From Kaustia mangrovi (GTDB lineage Bacteria > Pseudomonadota > Alphaproteobacteria > Rhizobiales > Im1), in the NCBI RefSeq assembly GCF_015482775.1, contig NZ_CP058214.1:1736001-1800000 (forward strand): DNA of 64,000 nt. The letters are read 5' to 3'. The notes under the pieces were generated by a model. That model was not told the DNA's origin and ran no database searches. It saw only the letters and a list, made by a program, of their open reading frames with translations. Below, piece by piece: positions 1 through 8,553 of this stretch; position 1 is the first letter of the stretch; every line of letters starts with the position of its first letter. A program made the position numbers and the translations under genes.

Positions 1-232
1 CCTTCGCCTCGGCTGGCACGACCATGTCGCCGACAAAGGGCTCCGCCTCGTGCCCCTCGCCGCGGATCAGCCCGACGGTCTCCATGACGGCCGCCTCGTC
101 GCGGTCGACGGCGAGCACCCGCGCGCCCTCGCGCGCATAGAGAACGGCGGAGGCCTTGCCGTTGCCCCAGCCCGGCCCGACCGCTCCGGCGCCGATCACG
201 GCGACCCGCTTGCCCTGGACGCGTCCGGTCAT
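1..232 (-). CDS. Short-chain dehydrogenase/reductase, N-terminal part (cut by window edge)
   Basis: Only the first 77 or so residues are inside the window; the rest lies before base 1. The start has a Rossmann fold with a glycine-rich nucleotide loop of the pattern GAGAVGPGWGNGKA at about residues 13-26, then an acidic residue after beta-2 (VDRD), which favours NAD(H) over NADP(H). This extended loop occurs in SDR oxidoreductases often annotated as hydroxysteroid or acyl dehydrogenases. The ATG overlaps the TGA of the TRAP large subunit by four bases, so the gene is the distal member of the TRAP operon and probably oxidises the imported substrate. The substrate cannot be read from this fragment. 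Confidence 0.8.
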   Translation of the reverse strand, partial: MTGRVQGKRVAVIGAGAVGPGWGNGKASAVLYAREGARVLAVDRDEAAVMETVGLIRGEGHEAEPFVGDMVVPAEAK

Positions 233-1596
233 TGCATCACCATCTGCGGAAGCCTGAGCGCGATCTCCGGGAAGGCGATCACAAGACCGAGGACCAGGAG
301 CTGGACCAGCACGAAGGGCAGCACGCCGCGATAGATGTCGCGCATGGGCAGGCTGTCGCCCGCCGCCCCCTTCAGATAGAAGAGCGCGAAGCCGAATGGC
401 GGCGTCAGGAAGCTCGTCTGGAGGTTGAGCGAGACGAGGATCGCGAACCAGTAGATCATCTCCGCCTTGGCGACATGGTCGCCCAGATCCATCACCTCCA
501 CGATGGGGGCGAAGATCGGCAGCATGATCAGCGTGATCTCGATCCAGTCGAAGAAGAAACCCATGGCGAAGATCATCGCCATGATGGCGAACAGCAGCCC
601 CCATTCGCCGAAGGGCAGCGCACGCGCCAGCTCCACGATGAAATGCTCGCCGCCGACCTTGCGGAAGATGTAGGAGAAGGCGGTCGCACCCACGAAGATG
701 AAGAAGAGCATGCCGAGCGAGCGGATCGAGCCGTTCATCGAGGCCTGCAGCGTGTCCCGGTCGAGCCTGCCGCGCAGCAGGCCGAGCAGGAGCGCGGCGG
801 CCACGCCCACGCCGGAGGCCTCCGTCGGCGTCGCGATGCCGCCGAGGATCGAGCCCAGAACGGCAACGATCATCACCAGCGGCGCGAGCACCGATTTCAG
901 CGTCTCCAGCCACAGGCCCCTCGCCTCCTCCGCGCCGAGCGGCGGCGCCTTCGGCGCAAGCTGCGGCTGCAGGAAGGAGCGCACGACGATATAGGCCACA
1001 TAGCACACCGACAGCAAAAGCCCCGGCAGGAGCGCGGCGATGAACAGGTGGCCGAGCGAGACCGACAGGAGGTCGCCCATGAAGACTAGCATCACCGACG
1101 GCGGGATGAGGATGCCGAGCGTGCCGGCGGAGGCGACGGTGCCCGCCGAGAGCCCCTTGTCGTAGCCGCGCTCGAGCATTGTGGGGACGGCGAGCATGGT
1201 GAGCATGACCACCGAGGCGCCGATGATGCCGGTGGCCGCCGCCAGGATCGTGCCCATGAGGACCACCGCCAGCGCCAGCCCGCCGGGGATCGCGCGCATG
1301 AGCCGCTGCAATGTCAGGAGCAGGTCTTCCGCGATCCGGGTCTTCTCCATGATCAGCCCCATGAAGATGAACATGGGCGCTGCGACCAGCACGGCATTGT
1401 CGATGGTGCCGGAGAAGATCCGGTTGGGGATGAGGGTCGCGTGAATGAGGCGCATGTCGCCGGTCCACACGGCGAGCAGGCCGAAGACCAGCGACACGCC
1501 CATCAGCATGATCGCCACGGGCGCGCCGGAGAACAGCGCGACGATCAGCGATACGAACATCGCGCCCGGCAGGGCTGAGGAGACGATCTCCGCCAT
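229..1596 (-). CDS. TRAP transporter large permease subunit (DctM family)
   Basis: 455 residues, almost wholly hydrophobic, with about a dozen membrane segments, as usual for the TRAP large subunit that carries the sodium-coupled transport path. The diagnostic GGIATPTEASG stretch is near residues 255-268, and a late TPPFG turn matches the family end. It lies three bases downstream of the small subunit and overlaps the SDR start by four bases, so dctP, dctQ, dctM and the SDR form one minus-strand operon. The substrate class is probably a carboxylate, as for TRAP carriers in general; nothing in the sequence narrows it. Expression is probably controlled by the divergent IclR gene through the palindromes near base 3250. 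Confidence 0.95.
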   Translation of the reverse strand: MAEIVSSALPGAMFVSLIVALFSGAPVAIMLMGVSLVFGLLAVWTGDMRLIHATLIPNRIFSGTIDNAVLVAAPMFIFMGLIMEKTRIAEDLLLTLQRLMRAIPGGLALAVVLMGTILAAATGIIGASVVMLTMLAVPTMLERGYDKGLSAGTVASAGTLGILIPPSVMLVFMGDLLSVSLGHLFIAALLPGLLLSVCYVAYIVVRSFLQPQLAPKAPPLGAEEARGLWLETLKSVLAPLVMIVAVLGSILGGIATPTEASGVGVAAALLLGLLRGRLDRDTLQASMNGSIRSLGMLFFIFVGATAFSYIFRKVGGEHFIVELARALPFGEWGLLFAIMAMIFAMGFFFDWIEITLIMLPIFAPIVEVMDLGDHVAKAEMIYWFAILVSLNLQTSFLTPPFGFALFYLKGAAGDSLPMRDIYRGVLPFVLVQLLVLGLVIAFPEIALRLPQMVMQ

Positions 1597-1599
1597 CGC

Positions 1600-2133
1600 T
1601 CAGCGCTCCCAGGGGTCGCGCAGGAGATCGGGGCGCCTGAGCGCCACGACGGTCCGCATGAGGACGGAGAGCCCGCCGAGAATGGTCAGCACCGCGCCGA
1701 TGGGGATCGCCGACTTGATGATCCAGCGGTCCGGCAGCCCGACGCCGCCGGGGCTGCCCTCGCCACGCACGAAGGCCCGCCAGGTGAAGTCCGTGCCGAA
1801 CCACACCAGAAGCGCCATGAACGGGATCAGGAATGCCACGATGGCGAAGATCTCGATCCGGAACCGGGTCGCGGGCCGCATGTTGCTGGAGAACAGGTCG
1901 ATGCGCACATGCGCGTTCTCGATATAGGCCCAGCCGAAGCACAGGACCGCAATGGCACCGTGGAGATGCCATTCCAGCTCCTGCAGCTTGAAGGACCCTG
2001 TCGCGAAGAAGCGCCGGCCGATCACGTCGTAGAGGATGACCGCCATCAGCACGACGAGCAGCCAGCCGCAGCCGCGCGCCACGATGCGGCACGGCGCGGC
2101 CATGAGGTCGGACAATCGCAACAGGGTCTTCAT
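1600..2133 (-). CDS. TRAP transporter small permease subunit (DctQ family)
   Basis: 177 residues with four predicted membrane helices, the normal size and topology. The loop after helix 2 carries AHVRIDLF, the usual DctQ signature. It partners with the large subunit three bases downstream and with the binding protein 30 bases upstream. The C-terminal tail is basic and cytoplasmic. The ATG is the only start that keeps the first helix intact. Confidence 0.93.
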   Translation of the reverse strand: MKTLLRLSDLMAAPCRIVARGCGWLLVVLMAVILYDVIGRRFFATGSFKLQELEWHLHGAIAVLCFGWAYIENAHVRIDLFSSNMRPATRFRIEIFAIVAFLIPFMALLVWFGTDFTWRAFVRGEGSPGGVGLPDRWIIKSAIPIGAVLTILGGLSVLMRTVVALRRPDLLRDPWER

Positions 2134-2163
2134 CGGATCAGTCGACGGGGCCGGTCGCCATGG

Positions 2164-3189
2164 TTACTGCAGATAGCCGATGTCGGACCACGTCTTGAAG
2201 TTCTCGCGGAACTTGGAGAGGCTCTCCCAGGCGCGCTTGAAGTCGGGATCGGCGGCGGTCTGCTCGGCGACCACCTCGTCCCACGCCTTGCGGAACGCGG
2301 CCATCATCTCGTCGTTCCACATGTGAACCTTCACGCCTTCCTTCTTCAGCGTCTCCAGCGGCTCGATCTGCTTGGCCTCTCCCTCCGCGGACGTCATGGC
2401 GACATTGGCCGCGCAGGCCGTCTTGATCACCGCACGCTGCTGCTCGCTCAGCCCGTCCCAGACATCCTGGTTGACGATGAAGGTGATGAGCGAGGTCTGC
2501 TGGTGCCAGCCCGGGAAATAGTAGTGGGAGGCGTATTCGTTCATGCCCACCGATTCGTCGATCAGCGGGAAGGAGACCTCCGCGGCGTCGATCGTGCCGA
2601 GCCGCAGGCCGGTCATCGTATCGGCCACCGGCATGGACTGCGCCTGCACGCCGAGCTTGGCCATGACCGCCGCGCCGAGGCCGAAGATGCGCATCTTGAT
2701 ACCCTGGAGGTCTTCCGGCTTGTTGATCTCCTTGGCGAACCAGCCGGAGGCCTCCGGCACCAGGATGGCGCAGAGCTCGGTGTGGATGTTGTAGGGCTTG
2801 GTGATGTCGGCCCAGATCTCCTTGCCGCCGCCATAGTACCACCACGCCGTATATTCGCGGATGTCGGGCCCGAAGGGGACGGCGGTGAAGATCGCCGCGG
2901 ACGGGATGATGCCCTGCGCGAAGCCGGGGCTGTACCAGCCGGCATCCACCGCGCCGGTGGAGATCGCGTCCCACATCTCGTTGCCGCCGACAATGGCGCC
3001 GGGCTCGTTGAACTCGATCTTGAGTTCGCCGCCGGTCAGCTCGTCGACCTTCTCCGTGAGGCCGACGCCGCTCTCGCCCAGAAGCGGCAGGGACGAGGGA
3101 TAGACGCTCTGCATCACCAGCGTCTTCGCCTCGGCGGCGCAGGTCAGCGCCAGAACGGCCGCGAGGGCCGTGCAGATCCGTTTCATCAT
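2164..3189 (-). CDS. TRAP transporter periplasmic solute-binding protein (DctP family)
   Basis: The start chosen is the double ATG at 3189/3186, preceded by GGGAGGAAC, giving about 341 residues. A longer frame to 3240 has no ribosome site. Residues 1-21 (basic start, hydrophobic core, small residues before KTLVM) form a Sec signal peptide. The mature part has the DctP layout, with PFGPDIREY and a KMRIFGLGAAVMAKLG stretch, the region where the substrate-carboxylate arginine (here in KMRI) normally lies. As first gene of the operon it faces the IclR gene across a 190-base divergent spacer. The ligand is unknown; dehydrogenase and acyl-CoA genes nearby hint at an organic acid. Confidence 0.93.
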   Translation of the reverse strand: MMKRICTALAAVLALTCAAEAKTLVMQSVYPSSLPLLGESGVGLTEKVDELTGGELKIEFNEPGAIVGGNEMWDAISTGAVDAGWYSPGFAQGIIPSAAIFTAVPFGPDIREYTAWWYYGGGKEIWADITKPYNIHTELCAILVPEASGWFAKEINKPEDLQGIKMRIFGLGAAVMAKLGVQAQSMPVADTMTGLRLGTIDAAEVSFPLIDESVGMNEYASHYYFPGWHQQTSLITFIVNQDVWDGLSEQQRAVIKTACAANVAMTSAEGEAKQIEPLETLKKEGVKVHMWNDEMMAAFRKAWDEVVAEQTAADPDFKRAWESLSKFRENFKTWSDIGYLQ

Positions 3190-3242
3190 GTTCCTCCCAA
3201 TCGGTTCTTGTCGTTCAGGGCTACCGCCCGCAACACCCATTG

Positions 3243-3255
3243 TCCATATAATGGA
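3243..3255. promoter_or_regulatory. Palindromic operator 1 (probable IclR site)
   Basis: TCCATATAATGGA is an inverted repeat with five-base arms (TCCAT/ATGGA) and three central bases. It lies 54 bases upstream of the TRAP binding-protein start. Its arms and spacer length match the second site at 3370-3384, so both are probably bound by the IclR protein encoded next door. Seen: the repeats. Inferred: the binding protein. Confidence 0.6.
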
Positions 3256-3369
3256 TAGAACGCCGATGGAAGATTAGCGACGAAAAACGGAACATGTAAG
3301 AGATAAGTTGAATTTTTTTGCGTGACGTTGGAAATTATCTGTCGCCAGACGGCAGATCGGGAGAAAACC

Positions 3370-3384
3370 ATCCATAATATGGAT
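3370..3384. promoter_or_regulatory. Palindromic operator 2, overlapping the iclR start codon
   Basis: ATCCATAATATGGAT is a perfect palindrome with seven-base arms around one central A. It contains the ATG proposed as iclR start (3379-3381), so a protein bound here would block transcription or translation of iclR itself. The core TCCAT-N3-ATGGA equals that of 3243-3255. This supports autoregulation plus control of the divergent TRAP operon. Confidence 0.6.
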
Positions 3385-4200
3385 ACTGCGACGCAACATA
3401 GGGACGCCGAGAGCGGCGGGGCGCAGAGCGTCGACCGGGCCCTTGGGCTGTTGTCGCTGGTCGCACGCGCCGGCGGAAAGCCGGTCCCGATCGGCGCCCT
3501 GGTCGAACAAAGCGGGCTGAGCCGCCCGACCGTGCGGCGCATGCTGCTGGCGCTCATGCGAGCCGGCCTCGTCGAGCAGGACGACGTCACGCGCAGCTAC
3601 GCGCTCGGGCCGGAAAGCTATGTGATCGGCCTCATGGCAAGCCGCCGGTTCAACCTGCTGGACGTGTCGATGGACAGTCTCATGGCCCTGTCGGCGGAAA
3701 GCGGCGACACGAGCTTCCTGTCGGTGCGCCGGGGCAACCAGTCGGTCTGCCTGCACCGCGAGGACGGCGCCTTTCCGATCCGGACCCAGGCGCTGCAGGC
3801 CGGCGAGCGACACCCGCTCGGCGTCGGCGCCGGCGGGATGGCGATCCTCGCCTGCCTCCCCGACGCGGAGGCCGGCGAGATCATCGCGGAGAACGCGGCC
3901 ATCCTCGCCCGCGACTATCCCAACTATTCGCCGGACCTGCTGCACCGGCACATAGGCGAGACGCGCGCGCGCGGCTGGGCGCTCAATCCGGGCCTCTACC
4001 TGGCCAATTCATGGGCGGTGGGCATGGCGCTCCATGCGCCCGACGGGCAGGTCATCGGCGCCCTGTCCATCGCCGCGCTCGACAGCCGAATGCAGCCCGA
4101 GCGCCAGCGCGAGCTGGCCGCGCTCATGACACGCGAGGCCCGCGCGGTGGAGCACAAGCTCAGCCGCCGGCTGAATTTCGAGAACCCCTGCACACCATAA
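3379..4200 (+). CDS. IclR-family transcriptional regulator
   Basis: About 273 residues from ATG 3379; an in-frame GTG at 3322 would add 19 residues of non-family sequence. A winged helix-turn-helix covers roughly residues 18-75 (ALVEQSGLSRPTVRRML is the recognition part). The C-terminal IclR effector domain follows, with the typical AGERHPLGVGAGGMAIL segment and LSIAA near the end. It is divergent from the TRAP operon and stands 25 bases before the thiolase-like gene, so it may control both sides. Two matching palindromes in the upstream spacer are its likely operators; one covers its own start codon. The effector is unknown but may be the TRAP substrate or its CoA ester. Confidence 0.9.
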   Translation: MDTATQHRDAESGGAQSVDRALGLLSLVARAGGKPVPIGALVEQSGLSRPTVRRMLLALMRAGLVEQDDVTRSYALGPESYVIGLMASRRFNLLDVSMDSLMALSAESGDTSFLSVRRGNQSVCLHREDGAFPIRTQALQAGERHPLGVGAGGMAILACLPDAEAGEIIAENAAILARDYPNYSPDLLHRHIGETRARGWALNPGLYLANSWAVGMALHAPDGQVIGALSIAALDSRMQPERQRELAALMTREARAVEHKLSRRLNFENPCTP

Positions 4201-4225
4201 AGAGACGGTTCCCCGGGAGGACAGG

Positions 4226-5395
4226 ATGCAGCATGCACAGATCGTGGGCTGGGCCCACGGCAAGTTCGGAAAGTCGGAAGCCCCCGGCCTCGAGGCGCTC
4301 ATGGCGGGCGTGATCCCGGAGGCCCTGGACCATGCCGATATCGCCGCCGTCGACATAGACGGCGTGTTCGTCGGCGTCTTCAACAACGGCTTCTCCGCGC
4401 AGGCCTTCGAGGGCGCGCTTGCGGGCATGGCGCTCGACGAGCTCGCCGCCACCCCTGCGGTGCGGATGGAGAATGCCTGCGCTACGGGTTCCGCCGCCCT
4501 CTATGCCGCGATGGACTTCATCGCCGCGGGCCGCGGCGAGATCGCGCTGGTGGTCGGCGCGGAGAAGATGACCGCCGTGCCGACGGAGCGGGCCGGCGAC
4601 ATCATGCTGAGCGGGTCCTACCGCGCCGAGGAAGGCGATGTGGATGGCGGCTTCGCCGGCATTTTCGGGCGAATCGCGGACAGCTACTTCCAGGCCCATG
4701 GCGACCGGTCCGAAGAGCTCGCCATGATCGCGGCCAAGAACCACCGCCACGGCATGCTCAACCCCTATGCCCATCTGCACAAGGATCTCGGCACCGCGTT
4801 CTGCAACACCGTCAGCGACAGGAACCCGCTGGTGGCGGGTCCCTTGCGGCGCACGGACTGCTCGCTCATCTCCGACGGCGCCGCCGCCCTCGTCGTCGCC
4901 TCCCCCGAGGCGGCCGCCAGCATGGCGCGCGCCATCGGCTTCCGGGCGCGCAACCAGGTCAACGACGTGCTCGCCCTGTCGCGCCGCGACCCGACCGAGT
5001 TCGCCGGCGCCCGCGGCGCCTGGAGGGCGTCGCTGGAGGAGGCCGGCGTGACGCTGGACGATCTCGACCTCGTGGAGACCCATGACTGCTTCACCATCGC
5101 CGAGCTGATCGAATACGAGGCGATGGGACTCGCCGAGCGCGGCAAGGCCGGCGATATCATCCGCGACGGGGTCACGACGCGCGAGGGCCGCCTGCCCGTG
5201 AACCCGTCGGGCGGGCTGAAGTCGCGCGGCCATCCCCTCGGCGCCACCGGCGTGTCCCAGCACGTCATGGCCGCGATGCAGCTCGCGGGCGATGCCGGCG
5301 ACATGCAGATCGACGACGCGGAGCTCGCCGCCGTCTTCAACATGGGCGGCGCCGCCGTCGCCAACTATGTCTCGATCATGGAGCGCGTGAAATGA
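4226..5395 (+). CDS. Thiolase-like / SCP2-type acyl-CoA acyltransferase
   Basis: 389 residues with the two-lobed thiolase fold. The nucleophile is Cys85 in ENACATGSA and the catalytic His336 lies in SRGHPLGATG. The usual second cysteine in the C-terminal CxGGG loop is replaced: the loop reads FNMGGAA, with Asn372. This is the pattern of the SCP2-thiolase or lipid-transfer subgroup, which often favours branched, sterol or aromatic acyl-CoAs. A GGGAGG ribosome site precedes the ATG. The stop overlaps the start of the acyl-CoA synthetase by four bases (ATGA), so the two are translationally coupled. Probable role: thiolytic or acyl-transfer step on the CoA ester made by that synthetase. Confidence 0.87.
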   Translation: MQHAQIVGWAHGKFGKSEAPGLEALMAGVIPEALDHADIAAVDIDGVFVGVFNNGFSAQAFEGALAGMALDELAATPAVRMENACATGSAALYAAMDFIAAGRGEIALVVGAEKMTAVPTERAGDIMLSGSYRAEEGDVDGGFAGIFGRIADSYFQAHGDRSEELAMIAAKNHRHGMLNPYAHLHKDLGTAFCNTVSDRNPLVAGPLRRTDCSLISDGAAALVVASPEAAASMARAIGFRARNQVNDVLALSRRDPTEFAGARGAWRASLEEAGVTLDDLDLVETHDCFTIAELIEYEAMGLAERGKAGDIIRDGVTTREGRLPVNPSGGLKSRGHPLGATGVSQHVMAAMQLAGDAGDMQIDDAELAAVFNMGGAAVANYVSIMERVK

Positions 5396-7020
5396 GCCCG
5401 GCGACAGAAAACCGCGATACCGCCCTGCCCTGGTCGACGCGGTCGTCCAACATAGCGCATTTCCTCACGCGCAATGCGCGCCGCCTCGCCGACCGGCCCG
5501 CCATCGTGTGGGGCGACCGGCGCTGGAGCTGGCAGGAGCTCGACGCCCGCGTCTCCGCGCTCGCCGCCGCCATGCGCGCCCGGTTCGGACTGAAGCACGG
5601 CGACCGGGTCCTGGTCCAGTCGCCCAACAACAACCAGATCACCGAGATCATGCTCGCCTGCTTCCGGCTGGGGGCGGTCTGGGTTCCGTCGAACTTCCGC
5701 CAGGGGCCCGAGGAGGTCGCCTATCTGGGCGAGAAGGCGGACGTCTCGCTCGTCTTCTGCGAGGCGGGCTTCCCCGGCCATGCGGAGGCCTGCGCCAGGG
5801 CCGTCCCGGACCTCGCCGGCACGGTGTGCATCGGCGAAGGCGATTTCGGCACGTCCTACGAGGCGCTCATCGCCGATCATGCCGGAACGGACATGCCCAA
5901 TGCCGATGTCGACCGCGACGATCCCTGCTGGCTGTTCTTCACCTCCGGCTCCACCGGGCGCCCCAAGGCGGTGGTGCTGACCCACGGCCAGCTCACCTTC
6001 ACCATCGTCAACCATCTCAACGACCTCATGCCGGGCACGGGGGCAGACGATGTCAGCCTCGTCGTCGCCCCGCTCTCTCACGGGGCCGGCATGCACCAGC
6101 TCACACAGATCGCGGCGGGCGCGGCAAGCGTGCTCCTGCCCCCCGGCCGGTTCGACCCGGAGGTGGCCTGGGAGCTCGTCGCGCGCCACGGGGTGACCAA
6201 CATGTTCACCGTGCCCACCATCGTGAAGATGCTGGTGGAGCACCCGGCCGTCGACGCGTTCGACCATTCGAGCCTGCGCTATGTGGTCTATGCCGGCGCG
6301 CCCATGTACCGGGAGGACCAGAAATATGCGCTCGGCAAGCTCGGCCACGTCCTCGTCCAGTATTTCGGCCTCGGCGAGGTGACCGGCGCGATCACCGTCC
6401 TGCCGCCCGGCGACCACCATGTCGAGGACGGTCCCAAGGCCCGCATCGGCACCTGCGGCATCGAGCGCACGGGCCTCCATGTCACGATCCAGGACGAGGA
6501 CGGCCGCCACCTTGCCCCCTTCGAGACGGGCGAGATCTGCGTCACGGGCCCCGCCGTGTGCGCCGGCTACTACAAGGACGACGAGGCCAACGCCAAGGCG
6601 TTCCGCGACGGCTGGTTCCGCACGGGCGATCTCGGCCACATGGACCGGGAGGGCTATCTCTACATCACCGGCCGGGCCTCCGACATGTTCATCTCCGGCG
6701 GCTCCAACGTCTATCCGCGCGAGATCGAGGAGGTGATGCTCACCCATCCCGCGCTGCGCGAGGTCGCAATCATCGGCGTCCCCCACGGCAAATGGGGCGA
6801 GGTCGGCCTCGCGGTCTGCGTGACCCATCCCGGCGAGACGGTCACGCAGGCCGAGCTCGCCGCGATGCTGGAGAGCAGGCTCGCGCGCTACAAGCAGCCG
6901 CACCACTATGTCTTCCTCGACGAGATGCCGAAGACCGGTTACGGCAAGATCACCAAGAAGCTGGTGCGCGAGGAGCTTGCAGCCCGCGGCCTGCTGCCGA
7001 CAGGGGAGACCGCGCCATGA
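5392..7020 (+). CDS. Acyl-CoA synthetase / AMP-dependent ligase
   Basis: 542 residues of the ANL superfamily. The P-loop TSGSTGRPKAVVLTH is at about 184-198, an aromatic-GLGE adenylate motif (YFGLGEVTG) near 320, the hinge region GWFRTGDLG near 405, and the C-terminal catalytic lysine is Lys519 in GYGKITKK. All residues needed for adenylation and thioesterification are present. It activates a carboxylic acid with ATP and CoA. The acid is unknown; no close match to a named fatty or aromatic acid ligase stands out. It overlaps the thiolase-like gene upstream and the PPC-domain gene downstream by four bases each, giving a tightly coupled three-gene unit. Confidence 0.92.
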   Translation: MSPATENRDTALPWSTRSSNIAHFLTRNARRLADRPAIVWGDRRWSWQELDARVSALAAAMRARFGLKHGDRVLVQSPNNNQITEIMLACFRLGAVWVPSNFRQGPEEVAYLGEKADVSLVFCEAGFPGHAEACARAVPDLAGTVCIGEGDFGTSYEALIADHAGTDMPNADVDRDDPCWLFFTSGSTGRPKAVVLTHGQLTFTIVNHLNDLMPGTGADDVSLVVAPLSHGAGMHQLTQIAAGAASVLLPPGRFDPEVAWELVARHGVTNMFTVPTIVKMLVEHPAVDAFDHSSLRYVVYAGAPMYREDQKYALGKLGHVLVQYFGLGEVTGAITVLPPGDHHVEDGPKARIGTCGIERTGLHVTIQDEDGRHLAPFETGEICVTGPAVCAGYYKDDEANAKAFRDGWFRTGDLGHMDREGYLYITGRASDMFISGGSNVYPREIEEVMLTHPALREVAIIGVPHGKWGEVGLAVCVTHPGETVTQAELAAMLESRLARYKQPHHYVFLDEMPKTGYGKITKKLVREELAARGLLPTGETAP

Positions 7021-7859
7021 GCCGTTCGCATCTCATCAGGCATCCCGGCCCGCCGACCACGCCGCGCCGCCATGTGATCCGGGGCGTCGCCCGCGAGGTC
7101 TCCGCGGAGCTGCCCGCCGGCGCCATCCTCATGGATGCGGTCGCCGCCGCCATGGAGGACATCGGCTCCGACTGCGCCGTGCTGCGCCTCGACGGTCTCG
7201 AAATGGGTCCCTACGACTATGTGATGCCTGCGGCCTCGCCCGACGAGGAGCACGCCGCATGGTACAGCGCCGTCCATTCCGGCACCGCGGCGCGTCTCGA
7301 CTGCGCGACCGCCATGGTCGGCCGCCGCGACGGCGACTGGTTCCTGCACTGCCACGCCCTGTGGGATGTGGATACACCACAGCCGAAAGCCGGCCATCTC
7401 CTGCCCGACCGGGTGACGCTCGCCGCCCCGGCCCGCATCTCGGGGCTTGCCTTCGACGGCGGCTGTTTCGACGTCACCCCGGATGCGGAGACCAATTTCT
7501 CCTTCTTCCGTCCGCGCCGGACCGGACCGACGGAGGAAACGAATGCCGCCATCGTCACGCTCGCCCCGCACGAGGATCTCTCGGCCGCCATTGGCGAGCT
7601 CTCCCGCGAGCTCGGCCTTGTCGCACCGACCCTCCTCGGCATCGGCAGCCTGATCGGGGCCGATTTCACGGACGCGCCGTCCATGCCGTCGCCCATTTCG
7701 GAAGTGCTGCTTCTGGACGGCGCGGGCGTCGGGAGCGATGGCCGGCCCGACCTGCCGATGCTCTGCGTCGATCCGCAGGGCAATCTGTTCCGCGGCCATA
7801 TCGCCCCGGGCGGCGCCCCGGTCTGCGTCACCTTCGAGCTGATCCTCGCCGACCTCTGA
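7017..7859 (+). CDS. PPC/DUF296-domain protein (two repeats)
   Basis: 280 residues starting at the ATG that overlaps the synthetase stop by four bases; the open frame runs much further upstream only as a shadow of the synthetase. The chain looks like two related halves, each ending in a hydrophobic strand. The last segment (GNLFRGHIAPGGAPVCVTFELIL) resembles the DUF296 or PPC fold, a trimeric domain found in plant AT-hook proteins and in bacterial proteins of unknown job. The motif DGDWFLHCHALW contains two histidines and a cysteine that could bind metal. No membrane or signal segment. The function is unknown; coupling to the ligase suggests a role in the same acyl-CoA route. Confidence 0.7.
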   Translation: MSRSHLIRHPGPPTTPRRHVIRGVAREVSAELPAGAILMDAVAAAMEDIGSDCAVLRLDGLEMGPYDYVMPAASPDEEHAAWYSAVHSGTAARLDCATAMVGRRDGDWFLHCHALWDVDTPQPKAGHLLPDRVTLAAPARISGLAFDGGCFDVTPDAETNFSFFRPRRTGPTEETNAAIVTLAPHEDLSAAIGELSRELGLVAPTLLGIGSLIGADFTDAPSMPSPISEVLLLDGAGVGSDGRPDLPMLCVDPQGNLFRGHIAPGGAPVCVTFELILADL

Positions 7860-7917
7860 GGCGGGCGGAAACCTTGGCGGCGACGGCCGGGCAAGCGGGC
7901 AGGTGCAGGGATCTGAA

Positions 7918-8553
7918 CTACCGGCCGGCCTCGCGATAGTGCCTGGCCATGCGCGCAAAGTGCGTGACCTGCCAGCCCACCGTCCTGAGCTGGGAGACCG
8001 CCTGGCCGTCGGCCAGGCTGCCATCCTCGCCGAACACCGGCAGGGAGGTGTTGACCACCGCGCCGAGCGGCGTCGGCCATCCCCTCAGCGCATGCGCGAT
8101 GGCGCGCAGGGCCGCGAGCGTCTGGCCACCCGCCTGCCAGCCGCCCGCGCAGCAGATGCAGCCGACCGCGCACCCATCGAAATAGACCCGCTCGTCGCCG
8201 CGCAGATCCTCCGTATAGTCGAGCGCGTTCTTCAGCAGACCCGACAGCGAACCGTGATAGGCCGGCGAGGCGATGATGACGCCGTCGCATTTGCGGAACA
8301 GCGAGACGAGCCTTGCCGCCTCCGGTGTCCGGTCGGACACGCCCGGCGCATACATGGGCAGCTTGAGATCGTCGCCGGCCACGAGGGCGGTTTCCGCCCC
8401 CTCCTCGCGCGCCGCCTCCAGGCTGATCTGGAGCACGCGCTCGGTGGCCGAGCCGCGCCGGCTCGTCCCGCCTATGCCGAGGATGAAGGGCTGCCGCGAG
8501 GTCGTTTCCATGACGAACGCCGTATCGCCTATGCCAGGTTGGACACCCATCAT
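7918..8553 (-). CDS. NADPH-dependent FMN reductase (flavodoxin-like)
   Basis: 211 residues, or 197 from the internal Met at 8511. The N-terminal GIGGTSRRGSATERVL loop (about residues 26-41) binds the FMN phosphate, and ASPAYHGSLSGLLKNALDY is the signature of the NADPH_dep FMN-reductase family. The ATG overlaps the stop of the luciferase-like monooxygenase by four bases, so the pair is coupled. That fits a two-component system in which this enzyme supplies reduced flavin to the oxygenase. A CICCAGGW cysteine pair is unusual but not obviously functional. Confidence 0.88.
   Translation of the reverse strand: MMGVQPGIGDTAFVMETTSRQPFILGIGGTSRRGSATERVLQISLEAAREEGAETALVAGDDLKLPMYAPGVSDRTPEAARLVSLFRKCDGVIIASPAYHGSLSGLLKNALDYTEDLRGDERVYFDGCAVGCICCAGGWQAGGQTLAALRAIAHALRGWPTPLGAVVNTSLPVFGEDGSLADGQAVSQLRTVGWQVTHFARMARHYREAGR

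Noticed and set aside
5508-7016. Extension of the PPC-domain frame 503 codons upstream
   Set aside because: This stretch overlaps the acyl-CoA synthetase in another frame and shows only arginine-proline-rich filler; the ATG at 7017 coupled to the synthetase stop is the credible start.
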